A stretch of DNA of 32,974 bases from Allokutzneria sp. NRRL B-24872 (lineage in GTDB: Bacteria; Actinomycetota; Actinomycetes; Mycobacteriales; Pseudonocardiaceae), in NCBI RefSeq assembly GCF_002155965.1, contig NZ_MUMH01000112.1:1-32974 (forward strand). Reading direction: 5' to 3'. Both the position numbers and the translations under genes were made by a program. Of this stretch, positions 1 through 6,669 are shown one piece after another. Below the pieces are notes generated by a model, which did not search any database, was not told the origin of the DNA, and was given only the letters and a program-made list of their open reading frames with translations. Numbering within the stretch: the first letter of the stretch is position 1; each line of letters opens with the position of its first letter.

Positions 1-18
1 CTTGTCGGGGGTCTGGCC

Positions 19-24
19 TAGGGT
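19..24 (+). promoter_or_regulatory. -10 box of a leaderless promoter for the RecB-like gene
   Basis: TAGGGT lies 7 nt before the GTG at 32. A TANNNT box 6-8 nt ahead of the start codon is the usual sign of a leaderless transcript in actinobacteria. The -35 region lies outside the window. This box is the main reason for choosing the GTG at 32 as the start. Confidence 0.5.
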
Positions 25-31
25 GCGGGGC

Positions 32-1021
32 GTGGCGGAGATCGCGAACGACCCCCCAGCCGGTTCCGCGCCGGAGGAGACGTCCGGACCGGCGGGCCCG
101 GCTCCGACGGCGGCCCCGGCTGAGATGGGGAATCCGGCGGCGGGGAGCCCGGCGGAGGAACGCGGGGCGCGGCGGCCGGTTCGGCGGCCGGCGCTGTCGC
201 CGTCACGGGCCAGCGACTTCAAGCAGTGCCCGCTGCTGTACCGCTTCCGCGCGGTGGACCGGTTGCCGGAGAAGGCGACCAGGGCACAGGTCCGCGGCAC
301 GGTCGTGCACTCCGTGCTGGAGCGGCTCTTCGGGATGCCCGCGCGGCAACGCGTGCCGGACACCGCCAAGGGGCTCGTGGAACCGTCCTGGGCCGACCTG
401 CTGACCGAGCGCCCGGAACTGCTGGCGGAGATGTTCGAGAGCTCCGAGGACCCCGAACTCGCGGAGTGGCTGGACTCGGCGAAGTCCCTTGTGGACGGTT
501 ACTTCCTGCTGGAGGACCCGCGCAGGCTCGAACCCGACGCGTGCGAGCAACTGGTGGAGACCGAGCTGCCGTCGGGGGTGCTGCTGCGCGGCTACATCGA
601 CCGCATCGACGTGGCGCCCACCGGCGAGATCCGCGTCGTGGACTACAAGACCGGCGCGGCGCCCCGCGAGATCGGCGAGGCCAAGGCGCTGTTCCAGATG
701 AAGTTCTACGCGCTGGTGCTCTGGCGGCTGCGCGGAGTCGTGCCGAGGCAGCTGCTGCTGATGTACCTCGCCGACCGGCAGAACCTGGCCTACACCCCCG
801 ACGAAGGGGAACTGCTGCGCTTCGAGCGCACCCTCGACGCGATCTGGCAGGCGATCCTGCGCGCCGGGCGCACCGGCGACTTCCGGCCGAATCCCGGAAA
901 ACTGTGCGCTTTCTGCGACCACCAGGCGCTGTGCCCGTCCTTCGGCGGCACTCCCCCGCCCTACCCCGGATGGCCGGAACCCGACGCCGGAACCGAGACG
1001 ATGGCCGATCGGGCGGATTGA
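32..1021 (+). CDS. RecB-family PD-(D/E)XK nuclease with Fe-S cluster cysteines
   Basis: A cytoplasmic single-domain nuclease of the RecB/Cas4/AddB exonuclease family, 329 aa from the GTG at 32. The frame stays open to the left edge of the window, and an ATG at 125 is another possible start because the first 50 or so residues are a low-complexity Pro/Ala/Gly leader. The nuclease core shows GYIDRIDV near residue 187 and VVDYKTG near residue 203, the acidic and Lys residues of the PD-(D/E)XK active site. Four cysteines at about residues 66, 292, 295 and 301 form the split one-plus-three iron-sulfur staple known from AddB and Cas4. DNA repair or end processing is inferred from the family; the exact substrate is unknown. 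From memory the M. tuberculosis counterpart is Rv2119, upstream of hisG. Confidence 0.88.
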   Translation: MAEIANDPPAGSAPEETSGPAGPAPTAAPAEMGNPAAGSPAEERGARRPVRRPALSPSRASDFKQCPLLYRFRAVDRLPEKATRAQVRGTVVHSVLERLFGMPARQRVPDTAKGLVEPSWADLLTERPELLAEMFESSEDPELAEWLDSAKSLVDGYFLLEDPRRLEPDACEQLVETELPSGVLLRGYIDRIDVAPTGEIRVVDYKTGAAPREIGEAKALFQMKFYALVLWRLRGVVPRQLLLMYLADRQNLAYTPDEGELLRFERTLDAIWQAILRAGRTGDFRPNPGKLCAFCDHQALCPSFGGTPPPYPGWPEPDAGTETMADRAD

Positions 1022-1074
1022 CGACCGCGCGAAAGTGCGGCCTTTCCCCTCGGTAGGCGGTATTCGGCGAGGGT

Positions 1075-1101
1075 GGTGCCAAGGTATCCATGAATGGCAC
1101 C
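1075..1101. promoter_or_regulatory. Perfect 7-bp dyad upstream of the lysozyme gene, possible operator
   Basis: GGTGCCA (1075-1081) and TGGCACC (1095-1101) are exact inverted copies separated by 13 nt. They end 26 nt before the lysozyme ATG, where a dimeric repressor could act or where the 5' leader could fold. No protein is known to bind here; the call rests on symmetry and position only. Confidence 0.35.
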
Positions 1102-1127
1102 CCAATCGCTGTCTCGGGGGAGGGCGA

Positions 1128-1733
1128 ATGAGCTCTGGAATCGACGTCTCACGACATCAGGACGTGAACTGGTACGGCGTCCGCGACGCCGGGTACGAGT
1201 GGGCCTACATCAAGGCGACCGAGGGAATCGGTTATGTGGACCCGGTTTTCGACGCACATCTGAACGCGGCCCGCTCGGTCGGCTTCACCGTCGGCGGCTA
1301 CCACTTCGCCCGGCCGGACACCAACCCACCGGAGGCCGACGCCGAGCACTTCGCCACCGAGCTGAACGCGCGCGGCCTCGGCGGCGAGGGAAACCTGCCG
1401 CCCTGCCTGGACATCGAGCGCGACAACGGCGGCGACCTCGCCGAGTGGGTGCGGGTCTTCATCGCCGAGACCCGCAGGATCACCGGCCGGAACCAGATCA
1501 TGGTCTACGCCAGCACCAGCTGGTTCCGCGACAAGCTCAACCCCGACCACTGGCTGGACGACGGCGTGCGGCTCTGGGTCGCCCACTACGGGCGCCCGCC
1601 CGGCCAGCCCGGCTACCTCACCGACAAGGTGTGCGCGCACCAGTACAGCGACACCGGACGGCTGCCGGGAATCGACGGACCCGTCGACCTGAACCTGTGC
1701 ATGGTCGAGCTCGATCAGCTGACCGCGCACTGA
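1128..1733 (+). CDS. Glycoside hydrolase family 25 lysozyme (endolysin-like muramidase)
   Basis: A 201-aa GH25 domain alone, predicted to cut the beta-1,4 bond between MurNAc and GlcNAc in peptidoglycan. Family motifs are the N-terminal GIDVSRHQ, the IKATEG strand, the catalytic DIE (in CLDIERDNGGD) and a late HQYSDTGRLPGI segment. The ATG at 1128 is chosen because a GGGGGAGGG ribosome site lies just upstream and the protein then begins directly with the GH25 fold. There is no signal peptide, so export would need the holin encoded 36 nt downstream; that is a phage-type lysis arrangement. No wall-binding domain is present. No other phage gene was seen nearby, so it may be a domesticated lysin or a remnant. 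Confidence 0.9.
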   Translation: MSSGIDVSRHQDVNWYGVRDAGYEWAYIKATEGIGYVDPVFDAHLNAARSVGFTVGGYHFARPDTNPPEADAEHFATELNARGLGGEGNLPPCLDIERDNGGDLAEWVRVFIAETRRITGRNQIMVYASTSWFRDKLNPDHWLDDGVRLWVAHYGRPPGQPGYLTDKVCAHQYSDTGRLPGIDGPVDLNLCMVELDQLTAH

Positions 1734-1769
1734 AAACGGTAACGGCACAAAGGGAGAAAGGACACTCCT

Positions 1770-2069
1770 ATGTGGACGAAACTGTTCTGGCTCGGTGCAC
1801 TCGAGCGCGCGATCAAGACCTTCGCGCAGGCAGCGGTCGCGGTGCTCGCGGCCAACTCCGTCGGACTGCTGGACGCGCCGTGGGGAGCCGCGGCGTCGGC
1901 GGCGGGCATGGCGGCCGTGCTGTCGCTGCTGACCTCCATCGGCTCGGCGACCATCGGCGACCGCGACAGCCCGAGCCTGGTGCGCACCGCGGCGGCACCG
2001 GCCGGATCGGCGACGCTGACCAGCACCCCGCAGGCCAGCCCGACCGTTCCACCGGGACCGATGCCCTGA
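1770..2069 (+). CDS. r1t-type holin-like small membrane protein
   Basis: A 99-aa protein preceded by a GGGAGAAAGG ribosome site. Residues from about 12 to 55 form two hydrophobic segments (TFAQAAVAVLAANSVGL and AASAAGMAAVLSLLTSIG) separated by a short Asp-containing loop, and the last 35 residues are a Pro/Ala/Thr-rich tail. The opening residues (MWTKLFW, LERAIKTFAQA) resemble actinophage and actinobacterial members of the phage r1t holin family. Such proteins permeabilise the membrane so that an endolysin can reach the wall. Its position directly behind a signal-less GH25 lysozyme supports that reading. The family call is from memory of its pattern; the role is inferred. Confidence 0.72.
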   Translation: MWTKLFWLGALERAIKTFAQAAVAVLAANSVGLLDAPWGAAASAAGMAAVLSLLTSIGSATIGDRDSPSLVRTAAAPAGSATLTSTPQASPTVPPGPMP

Positions 2070-2074
2070 GCTGA

Positions 2075-2103
2075 CGGGCGGGGGTCCAGCAGGCCCCCGC
2101 CCG
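2075..2103 (+). terminator. Strong GC hairpin after the holin gene
   Basis: A perfect 10-bp stem, CGGGCGGGGG with CCCCCGCCCG, closes a 9-nt loop 6 nt after the holin stop. There is no T-tract, which is common for actinobacterial terminators. It closes the lysozyme-holin unit and separates it from the next promoter. Confidence 0.7.
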
Positions 2104-2109
2104 CTCGGC

Positions 2110-2120
2110 TCCACTGTGGA
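2110..2120. repeat. TCCACWGTGGA palindrome, copy 1 (intergenic)
   Basis: TCCACTGTGGA, a perfect 11-bp palindrome between the holin terminator and the next promoter. It is the only intergenic one of four exact copies in the window. Confidence 0.6.
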
Positions 2121-2158
2121 CCGCCAGACCTCGGCAGGGACTTCACGTGCGGTGCTTG

Positions 2159-2164
2159 TAGCGT
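2159..2164 (+). promoter_or_regulatory. -10 box of a leaderless promoter for the Lon-like protease gene
   Basis: TAGCGT is followed by 7 nt and then the GTG at 2172. This supports 2172 over the in-frame GTG at 2163, which would lie inside the box. Confidence 0.45.
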
Positions 2165-2171
2165 GTGGAGC

Positions 2172-2927
2172 GTGAGCCGCCGCGTCGTGACCTTGGTGTT
2201 GAGTGCGTTGCTGGCCGCGGGACTGGCCCTCGGCTCGACCACCCTGACCGTGCCGTACGTGGCGCTCGGGCCCGGCGAGATCCGGGACACCCTGGCCTCG
2301 GTGGACGGCAGACCGGTCGTGGAGGTCACCGGAGCGCCCACCTTCCCGACGACGGGCTCGCTGTACCTGCCGACGGTCTCGGTCACCGACGACCTGACCC
2401 TCTACGACGCCGCGCGGATGTGGGCCTCCTCGCGCTTCGCGCTCGCCCCGCGCGAGCAGATCTTCCCGCCGGACAAGACCTTCCAGCAGGTCCAGCAGGA
2501 CAACACCAAGGCGTTCACCGGCTCGCAGTCGGTCGCCGAGGACGCGGCGCGCGCCTTCCTCAAGCCCGCTTCGCCGGTCACGGTCTCCGTCGGGATCAAG
2601 GACATCGGCGGCCCCTCGGCCGGGTTGATCTTCGCGTTGACCGTCGTGGACAAGCTGACCCCCGGCGACCTGCTCAAGGGGAAGTCCGTCGCGGGCACCG
2701 GCGAGATCAAGGCGGACGGCGCGGTCGGCGGCATCGGCGGCATCCGGATGAAGATGGTCGCTGCCAAGGAGATCGGCGCGACCGCCTTCCTGTCCCCTGC
2801 CGAGAACTGCAAGGAGGCGTTGCAGACCGTTCCGGACGGCCTGCGCCTGGTCAGGGTGAGCACCCTGACCGAGGCCGTCGCCGCGCTCACCGCGCTCGGC
2901 GAAGGCCGCGAAGCCCCCTCCTGCTGA
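2172..2927 (+). CDS. Membrane-anchored Lon-like (S16) protease, YlbL family, PDZ domain absent
   Basis: A 251-aa protein with an N-terminal membrane anchor (about residues 4-24), an extracytoplasmic domain starting VPYVALGPGE, and a C-terminal Lon-type proteolytic domain. Catalytic residues are Ser149 in GGPSAG and Lys194 in GGIRMKM, 45 residues apart as in the Lon Ser-Lys dyad. The usual YlbL-family proteins, such as the mycobacterial one recalled as Rv3194c, are about 340 aa with a PDZ domain between these two parts. Here the segment jumps from AFLKPASPVTVSVGIKD straight to the catalytic GGPSAG, so about 80-90 residues corresponding to the PDZ are missing. The reading frame and the dyad are intact, so the protein may be active with altered substrate choice. 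Leaderless expression from 2159 is likely. Confidence 0.85.
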   Translation: MSRRVVTLVLSALLAAGLALGSTTLTVPYVALGPGEIRDTLASVDGRPVVEVTGAPTFPTTGSLYLPTVSVTDDLTLYDAARMWASSRFALAPREQIFPPDKTFQQVQQDNTKAFTGSQSVAEDAARAFLKPASPVTVSVGIKDIGGPSAGLIFALTVVDKLTPGDLLKGKSVAGTGEIKADGAVGGIGGIRMKMVAAKEIGATAFLSPAENCKEALQTVPDGLRLVRVSTLTEAVAALTALGEGREAPSC

Positions 2928-3009
2928 GCCCCGCCGGGCTTGCCCCGGACCGGACGACGCTCTGGCCTGCGCGCTGGCCATCCCACGTCCTATGTCTGGA
3001 GGAGGCGGC

Positions 3010-4203
3010 ATGGTCGGGTTCAGCAGGCGCGCGTTCGCGACGATGGCCACGCTGCTGCCGCTCACCCCGGGCACCGCGGCGGCGGAGCCCGCTGGCCGTG
3101 CGGACTGGGCGCGACTCGCCCCGCTGCCGCCGAATCCGACCGAGTGGCATCCGGCGATCCCCGTCGGCGAACCGCACTGGCGGCAGCTCGGCCTCGCCGG
3201 TCCGGTCGCGGGGGCGCACGCGGGGCACCTGATCGTCGCGGGCGGCGCGAACTTCCCGGAGCCCGCGAAGACCTCCAACCGGCGCAACGAGCTCGGCAAG
3301 GTCTACTGGAACGACGTGTTCGTCATGGCGCCCAACGGTTCCTGGCTGCCGACGACGTTCCGCTTGCCCAACAGCATCGCCTATTCCGCGTGCCTGAGCA
3401 CCGAACGCGGGGTCCTCGTCATCGGCGGCGAAGGATTCCCTGGTGGCCCAAGCGGTTCCGCGCTCGCACCGGTGCGGAAGTTCGCTGAGGTCTTCTACCT
3501 GCGCTACAACTCGCGGCGGCACGCGATCGAGCAGGAGCAGCTGCCCCCCTTGCCGCGCCCGATGTCCTACGGCGTCGCCGGAATCGTCGACGACGTCGTG
3601 CACGTGGCCGAGGGAGCGGACTTCTACGCGCTCGACCTCGCCCGGCCTGGTGATGGTTGGCGGACGTTGCCGACCTGGCAGGGCGATCCGCGCTCGGTCG
3701 CGGTGGGCGCGGCCCACGACGGACGGTTCTACCTGCTCAGCGGGCGCGCGCAGACGACAACGGGCTGGCAGTTCTACCGCGACGCGCACGCCTACTCGCC
3801 ACGTCGACGGAGCTGGCGACGCCTCGCCGAACTGCCGTGGTGCGTGACGGCCGGGCTGGCCTTCCCCGGCGAGGGCGGCCTGCTCGTGCTCGGCGGTGAC
3901 CGCGATCTGGCGCGGTGGAACCTGATCCAGGAGCAGACCGCGCTGCGCGACCGCGAGCCGAAGGACTCCCCGCGCTGGCACGAGCACAACGACGTGATCA
4001 CCTGGATCTACGACCACCACACCGGGTTCACCCCGGAGGTGCTGCGCTACGACGCGGCGCGGAACTCCTGGCACACCGCGGGGCACTTCCCCGGCCCGCC
4101 GCCCGCGACCACCCCCGCGGTGCTCTGGAACGGGCACCCCGTGGTGGCCAGCGGCGAGATCAGGCCGGGGGTGCGCACCCCGGCGGTGTGGCGGCTCGGC
4201 TAG
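3010..4203 (+). CDS. Tat-exported kelch-type beta-propeller, cyclically permuted mutarotase/NanM-like
   Basis: A 397-aa protein starting with the twin-arginine signal FSRRAF, followed by a hydrophobic stretch and an Ala-rich cleavage region (TAAAEP), so export across the membrane is predicted. The rest has repeated blade signatures (HLIVAGGANFPEP, GVLVIGGEGFPGG, FYLLSGRA, GLLVLGGD) of a kelch/galactose-oxidase propeller. GGANFPEP followed by a W/YWND segment recalls the cyclically permuted mutarotase family related to N-acetylneuraminate epimerase NanM. An ATG at 2992 is in frame, but GGAGGAGG at 2998-3005 sits ideally for the ATG at 3010, and the Tat motif then falls at residue 5. No sialic acid genes are nearby, so the sugar substrate is unknown. 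It ends 3 nt from the hisG stop, convergently. Confidence 0.75.
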   Translation: MVGFSRRAFATMATLLPLTPGTAAAEPAGRADWARLAPLPPNPTEWHPAIPVGEPHWRQLGLAGPVAGAHAGHLIVAGGANFPEPAKTSNRRNELGKVYWNDVFVMAPNGSWLPTTFRLPNSIAYSACLSTERGVLVIGGEGFPGGPSGSALAPVRKFAEVFYLRYNSRRHAIEQEQLPPLPRPMSYGVAGIVDDVVHVAEGADFYALDLARPGDGWRTLPTWQGDPRSVAVGAAHDGRFYLLSGRAQTTTGWQFYRDAHAYSPRRRSWRRLAELPWCVTAGLAFPGEGGLLVLGGDRDLARWNLIQEQTALRDREPKDSPRWHEHNDVITWIYDHHTGFTPEVLRYDAARNSWHTAGHFPGPPPATTPAVLWNGHPVVASGEIRPGVRTPAVWRLG

Positions 4204-4206
4204 TGC

Positions 4207-5055
4207 CTACAGCCGGCAGGAGCGGATGTCGGAGACCAGGATCGCCTTGGCCCCCAACGCGATCAGCCGGTCCATCACCAGGTTCGCGTCCTTGCGGGCG
4301 ACCATGGCGCGCACCGCGACCCACTGCGGGTCGGCCAGCGGGGACATCGTCGGCGAGTCCAGGCCGGGCGTGATCTCCACCGCCGCGTCGAGCAGGTCCT
4401 GCGGGCAGTTGTAGTCCAGCATCATGTACTGCTGGGCGAACACCACGCCCTGCAACCGGCCGGCCAGCTGCGACTTCTCCGCCGAAGCTGGCGAGTTCGC
4501 GCGCTCGATGAGCACGCCCTCGGAGCGGCAGATCTCGTCCCCGAAGGCGACGAGGCCGTGCTGGCGCAGCGTGCGGCCGGAACCGACCACGTCGGCGACC
4601 GCGTCGGCGACGCCGAGCTGGATGGAGATCTCCACCGCGCCGTCGAGGCGGATCACCTCGGCGGCGGTGACGCCGTGCCGGGCCAGGTCGGTGCGGACCA
4701 GGCGGGGGTAGGCGGTGGCGATCCGCTTGCCCTCCAGGTCGCCGACCTTCCACTCGCGCCCGCTCGGCGCCGCGTAGCGGAAGGTGGAGAAGCCGAAGCC
4801 GAGCGAGAGCGACTCGGCGACCGGCGCGCCGGACTCCAGCGCGAGGTCGCGGCCGGTGATGCCCAGGTCCAGCTCGCCGGAGCCGACGTAGATGGCGATG
4901 TCCTTGGGGCGCAGGAAGAAGAACTCGACCTCGTTGACCGGGTCGAGCACGGTCAGGTCGCGCTGCTCATGCCGCTGCCGGTAGCCAGCCTCGGTGAGCA
5001 TCTCGGAGGCGGCACCGGCCAGTGTGCCCTTGTTGGGCACAGCGACACGCAACAT
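4207..5055 (-). CDS. hisG: ATP phosphoribosyltransferase HisG, long form
   Basis: Catalyses the first step of histidine biosynthesis, joining ATP and PRPP to give phosphoribosyl-ATP, in the cytoplasm. The 282-aa length and the C-terminal regulatory domain (from about residue 205, ending [12 protein letters not shown]) mark the long, hexameric, histidine-inhibited form, which needs no HisZ. Typical motifs are the N-terminal [10 protein letters not shown], the DLGITGRDL strand, and the PRPP-binding region in [14 protein letters not shown]. It lies 36 nt downstream of hisE on the same strand, so the two are co-transcribed. The same hisE-hisG pair is known in Mycobacterium (recalled as Rv2122c-Rv2121c). 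Confidence 0.97.
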   Translation of the reverse strand: MLRVAVPNKGTLAGAASEMLTEAGYRQRHEQRDLTVLDPVNEVEFFFLRPKDIAIYVGSGELDLGITGRDLALESGAPVAESLSLGFGFSTFRYAAPSGREWKVGDLEGKRIATAYPRLVRTDLARHGVTAAEVIRLDGAVEISIQLGVADAVADVVGSGRTLRQHGLVAFGDEICRSEGVLIERANSPASAEKSQLAGRLQGVVFAQQYMMLDYNCPQDLLDAAVEITPGLDSPTMSPLADPQWVAVRAMVARKDANLVMDRLIALGAKAILVSDIRSCRL

Positions 5056-5091
5056 CGTTTCTTCTCCCTGTTCGCTGCTGGGGTTTCGGGT

Positions 5092-5355
5092 CTAGAGGTA
5101 GCGGTAGACGTCGTCGAGGCTGATGCCGCGGCCGATCATCAGCACCTGCAGGCGGTAGAGCAGCTGCGAGATCTCCTCGGAGAGCTGCTCGTCGGACTGG
5201 TACTCGGCGGCGATCCAGACCTCGCCCGCCTCCTCCAGCACCTTCTTGCCCTGCGCGTGCACACCGGCGTCCAGCGCGGCCACCGTGCCGGAGCCCTCCG
5301 GCCTGGTGGCTGCCCGTTCCGTCAGCTCCGCGAACAGCGCGTCGAACGTCTTCAC
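5092..5355 (-). CDS. hisE: Phosphoribosyl-ATP pyrophosphatase HisE
   Basis: Hydrolyses phosphoribosyl-ATP to phosphoribosyl-AMP, the second step of histidine synthesis. At 87 aa it is the stand-alone all-alpha MazG-like form rather than a HisIE fusion. Diagnostic features are the [14 protein letters not shown] helix, whose acidic residues bind Mg, and [16 protein letters not shown]. Translation starts at a GTG at 5355 with AAAGGA about 8 nt upstream. It is the first gene of the hisE-hisG operon and is divergent from the GrpB gene; the 99-bp gap must hold both promoters. Confidence 0.96.
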   Translation of the reverse strand: MKTFDALFAELTERAATRPEGSGTVAALDAGVHAQGKKVLEEAGEVWIAAEYQSDEQLSEEISQLLYRLQVLMIGRGISLDDVYRYL

Positions 5356-5395
5356 GCCCTGAATCCTTTCATCCCACTAGACCGAACGGCTGCCT

Positions 5396-5424
5396 CGGGT
5401 GGTCGGCCTCACCCGGGTTATTCT
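5396..5424. promoter_or_regulatory. Dyad and -10-like box between hisE and the GrpB gene
   Basis: CGGGTG (5396-5401) and CACCCG (5410-5415) form a dyad with an 8-nt spacer. It is followed by TATTCT (5419-5424), a TANNNT box about 30 nt ahead of the GrpB ATG. A regulator bound here could affect both divergent genes. This is based on pattern only. Confidence 0.3.
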
Positions 5425-5454
5425 GGTCGACTGCCCTCAGGAAGGAACTCGATC

Positions 5455-6015
5455 ATGACCACCCCGTCCAGCGACGCCGAGATCATCGCCGCGAACGTGG
5501 ACTTCGACCCCACGCACAACGCGGCGATCACCCTCGCCGAGTACGACCCCGAGTGGCCCGCGCTCTTCGAGCGGGAGGCGGAACGCCTGCGGTCGCTGCT
5601 CGGCGACGCGTTCGTCCTCGCCGAGCACACCGGCTCCACGTCCGTGCCCGGCCTGGCCGCGAAGCCGATCATCGACATGACCGTCGCGGTCGTCGACTCC
5701 GCGGACGAGGCCGCCTACGTGCCGCAGATGGAGGCAGCGGGGTACGTGCTGCGGGTGCGCGAGCCGGAGTGGTTCGAGCACCGCATGTTCAAGGGGCCGG
5801 ACACCAACGTCAACCTGCACGTGTTCACTGCGGGGTGCTCAGAGATCGAGCGGATGACGCGCTTCCGCGACCACCTGCGCGCCAACGACTCCGACCGGGA
5901 GCTGTACGAGCGGACCAAGCGCGATCTGGCCGGGCGCACGTGGAAGTACGTGCAGAACTACGCCGACGCCAAGACCGAGGTGATCCAGGAGATCATGCGG
6001 CGCGCAGGCGGCTGA
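5455..6015 (+). CDS. GrpB family protein (nucleotidyltransferase fold)
   Basis: A 186-aa cytoplasmic protein of the GrpB/UPF0157 family, with a nucleotidyltransferase-like fold; the family is sometimes fused to dephospho-CoA kinase. Clear signatures are ITLAEYDPEWPALFEREAERL, EHTGSTSVPGLAAKPIIDMTVAV (the GST..GLxxKPIID core), HRMFKG and NLHVF. The ATG at 5455 is supported by CAGGAAGGAA just upstream; the frame is open much further upstream only because it runs antisense to hisG and hisE. The biochemical function is not established for the family. Its last 23 nt overlap the end of the convergent EspG gene. Confidence 0.9.
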   Translation: MTTPSSDAEIIAANVDFDPTHNAAITLAEYDPEWPALFEREAERLRSLLGDAFVLAEHTGSTSVPGLAAKPIIDMTVAVVDSADEAAYVPQMEAAGYVLRVREPEWFEHRMFKGPDTNVNLHVFTAGCSEIERMTRFRDHLRANDSDRELYERTKRDLAGRTWKYVQNYADAKTEVIQEIMRRAGG

Positions 6016-6667
6016 CCAGGTCGCTCGCGGCGGCGGGACCGACGACCAGCCAGGGGTCCCCGGCGGCGTCGGCCCGTCGCACGCACAGGTAGCGCCCGCC
6101 TCCGGTGTCGAAGTAGTGCACCGACGCGCCGATGCCCTCGCGCGTGGTGCGGAGCATGAGGCCGCCACCGCTCCTCGGGCTCTCCAGCAGCGACCGGCAG
6201 CGCCGCAGTTCCAGCTCCTCGGGATGCGCCTGGACAAGCAGCGAATCCCGTGCGCGTGGGCGCTCGGGCACCGAGACCACCCCGCCTCGCCCCGGCGGCA
6301 TCGGGGGCAGTGCCGAGACCAGCACCTCCGCCGCCCGCTCGGCGGGAGCCGTCTCCAGCGTGACGTGCCCCGGCTCCACCACCACGCGCAGCGCGGCCCG
6401 CTGACCAGCCGCGACGTGCGCCGAACAGCTCCGCTCCACGCCGCCGAACCAGCCGGAGTACTCCACCGACGGCGCGCGCAGCAACGACATCTCCGCCGCC
6501 AGATCGCCGTGCGGCTCCAGTTCCCGCCACGCCAGCTGTTCCAACTCCTGCCGCTCCTGGGCCGTTCTGCCCGGCGAGGGCACCATCGCCAGCGCGGGCG
6601 GTTTCGTGCCGAGGCCGTGCCACTGCCACAGCACGTCGAAGGCCAGCGCGGAAATCGTCACCCGCAT
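5993..6667 (-). CDS. EspG-like ESX secretion chaperone
   Basis: A 224-aa protein resembling the EspG family of type VII secretion. These are cytoplasmic chaperones that bind the tip of PPE proteins in PE-PPE pairs and keep them soluble until the ESX machine takes them. Family-like features are the opening VTISALAFDVLWQWHGLG (EspG proteins typically start with such a strand followed by an LxxxLG segment), the central strands ALRVVVEPGHVTLETAP, and the GGRYLCVRRADAAGDPWLVVGPA end. It starts 2 nt after the PPE stop, so it is translated from the same mRNA, and is the last gene of the cassette. No ESX core gene (eccB, eccC, eccD, mycP) is in the window, so the secretion machine must be encoded elsewhere. 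Family membership is from pattern memory. Confidence 0.78.
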   Translation of the reverse strand: MRVTISALAFDVLWQWHGLGTKPPALAMVPSPGRTAQERQELEQLAWRELEPHGDLAAEMSLLRAPSVEYSGWFGGVERSCSAHVAAGQRAALRVVVEPGHVTLETAPAERAAEVLVSALPPMPPGRGGVVSVPERPRARDSLLVQAHPEELELRRCRSLLESPRSGGGLMLRTTREGIGASVHYFDTGGGRYLCVRRADAAGDPWLVVGPAAASDLVSRLRAA

Positions 6668-6669
6668 GT

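Noticed and set aside
1149-3299. A 716-codon open frame on the minus strand
   Set aside because: It lies opposite the lysozyme, holin and protease genes, which have family motifs and ribosome sites. It is Gly/Arg/Val-rich without motifs, as expected of GC-rich antisense.
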